Below the pieces are notes generated by a model. The model made no database searches, was not told the DNA's origin, and was given only the letters and a program-made list of their open reading frames with translations. From positions 34,572,801-34,636,800 of the forward strand of contig OX359247.1 in NCBI GenBank assembly GCA_947179485.1: a stretch of DNA of 64,000 nucleotides, in the 5' to 3' direction. Below, piece by piece: positions 62,884 to 64,000 of the stretch (the first letter of the stretch is position 1; the number at the start of each line of letters is the position of its first letter). The stretch comes from Allacma fusca. Taxonomy: Eukaryota > Arthropoda > Collembola > Symphypleona > Sminthuridae. A program made the position numbers and the translations under genes.

Positions 62884-64000
62884 AGTACATATATGTATCT
62901 ACATAAGTTGACTTTGGAATTATAGGTATACATAAGTTTGATATGAATTTAATACTGTCAGGAGTCACCCCTCCTTATTTTAATACTACGGACAAGTTTT
63001 GCCTATTCTCATTTTTCAACGTAGAAAGAATATAGTGCAGGTGACAAAATCCGACGGAACTTGCCTGACAAGTTTTTTTACCCTTGTTGTTCCCTTTTGT
63101 CTCCAGTGGAGTCATTCTTGTTGGAGAGTCTTGATAAAAAAGGTATTGACATGTTTTTGACGACGTGTCAAAAGCAAATTCCAATTCAGTCTGCCTTTTC
63201 ACGTACCCCCGGCATCATCCTTAAAAGTTTTGATACTTGGTTTAGTTAGTTCCTTTTGAAACCCCCCAAATGATTTTCCATGAAAAAAATAAATAAAACA
63301 TTTCCATTGAAAAACCCACAAAAAGGATTTTCACGTAGTTGAAGTTAAGTCAAAGTTAAACCCGTAGGAGTTTAATGTGAGAAACGTTTCTGTGGACAAT
63401 AACAGTGAACTACAAGAGGTGTGTATACAAAGGAAAAGGAAGTGCATTTTTTTTTCACTGGTTAAATTCATACAAAGCAGGGAAGAAAATACAGGCACAC
63501 AAGGGAAAATGCCACAGAAGAGATGAAGCCTCAAGTCATGTAAACGGTTGTGTACTCATCATCATCAACAGCCCGTATAGAGGCACTTCAGTGTTTGGTG
63601 TTCCTCAAATCTTTTCTATACTTGTGTAATGTGAGTGTGATCTTTTGGGATAAACTCCGGGCTAAAAATAAATGATGGGAGATAAGAACGGTTGAGGAGT
63701 CAACGCAGATGCTGTACAAGAGTACAGTCCCACTAATCCTTTTTTATACTAAATGAAAGACTTATTTTTAGCATCAAATTTCAGTTTTCATTTGCAACCC
63801 GACTCTTTCCTACATCTTTCTCTTAATTACAGCTCCCTTGTGCTCCAATATGAATCCCTATTTTACAAGCTTCAAGCTCCTACAACTACCATCAGTAAAA
63901 CAAGATCTACAACCGGAAATAACGATTACTTTAATCGTTCTCGTGCATACCTGACAATTCAATTAGAAGCAAAAGTACACGGATTGTTACTTCCTCCAAC
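62884..64000. other. Intergenic to window end, no gene seen
   Basis: Short low-complexity frames only; nothing with a recognisable domain or splice pattern. A gene beginning beyond the window edge could have its flank here. Confidence 0.5.

Overview
This is a eukaryotic nuclear window: every recognisable gene is split by GT-AG introns, many of them only 60-120 bp, in an AT-rich background with microsatellites and fold-back elements. The gene content (a Tamozhennic/SPATA2-like protein, PANK4, KIF21, ZC3H4/Su(s), SPT5, PSMA5, ataxin-10, a tetraspanin) fits an arthropod. A springtail-like lineage is possible but cannot be fixed from sequence alone. I rebuilt the gene models by hand from splice signals, reading-frame phase and remembered family sequences; no search was run.

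Layout. 0.7-3.9 kb (-): pantothenate kinase 4 / phosphatase, six exons. 4.8-5.7 kb: a minisatellite with 19 identical 33-bp units. 7.5-9.0 kb (+): a tetraspanin, four exons. 10.9-18.0 kb (-): a ZC3H4/Suppressor-of-sable type CCCH zinc-finger protein, with a candidate first exon 2.8 kb upstream of the second. 18-24 kb: no gene seen. 24.2-33.0 kb (-): the kinesin KIF21, eleven exons. 33-35.8 kb: upstream region of KIF21. 35.8-37.1 kb (-): proteasome alpha5. 37.7-38.7 kb (-): an unnamed four-pass membrane protein, head-to-head with ataxin-10 (39.0-40.8 kb, +) across about 250 bp. 41.5-46.0 kb (-): elongation factor SPT5, ten exons. 46.6-54.2 kb: a tandem segmental duplication. 52.6-55.6 kb (-): the full-length tamozhennic/SPATA2-like gene. 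55.6-64 kb: upstream and intergenic sequence with no supported gene.

Most genes are housekeeping and do not form a pathway. Two of them act on RNA polymerase II output (SPT5, and the ZC3H4 family). The most unusual locus is the duplication. Next to the tamozhennic/SPATA2-like gene lies a chimeric paralogue whose body is built from the same protein segments in a different order (1-3-2-4 instead of 1-2-3-4). It has lost the PUB domain, has gained an N-terminus of unknown origin, and has lost its second zinc finger through a 2-nt frameshift. Another point of interest is that PANK4 keeps the kinase Glu and Arg that are substituted in the mammalian pseudokinase.
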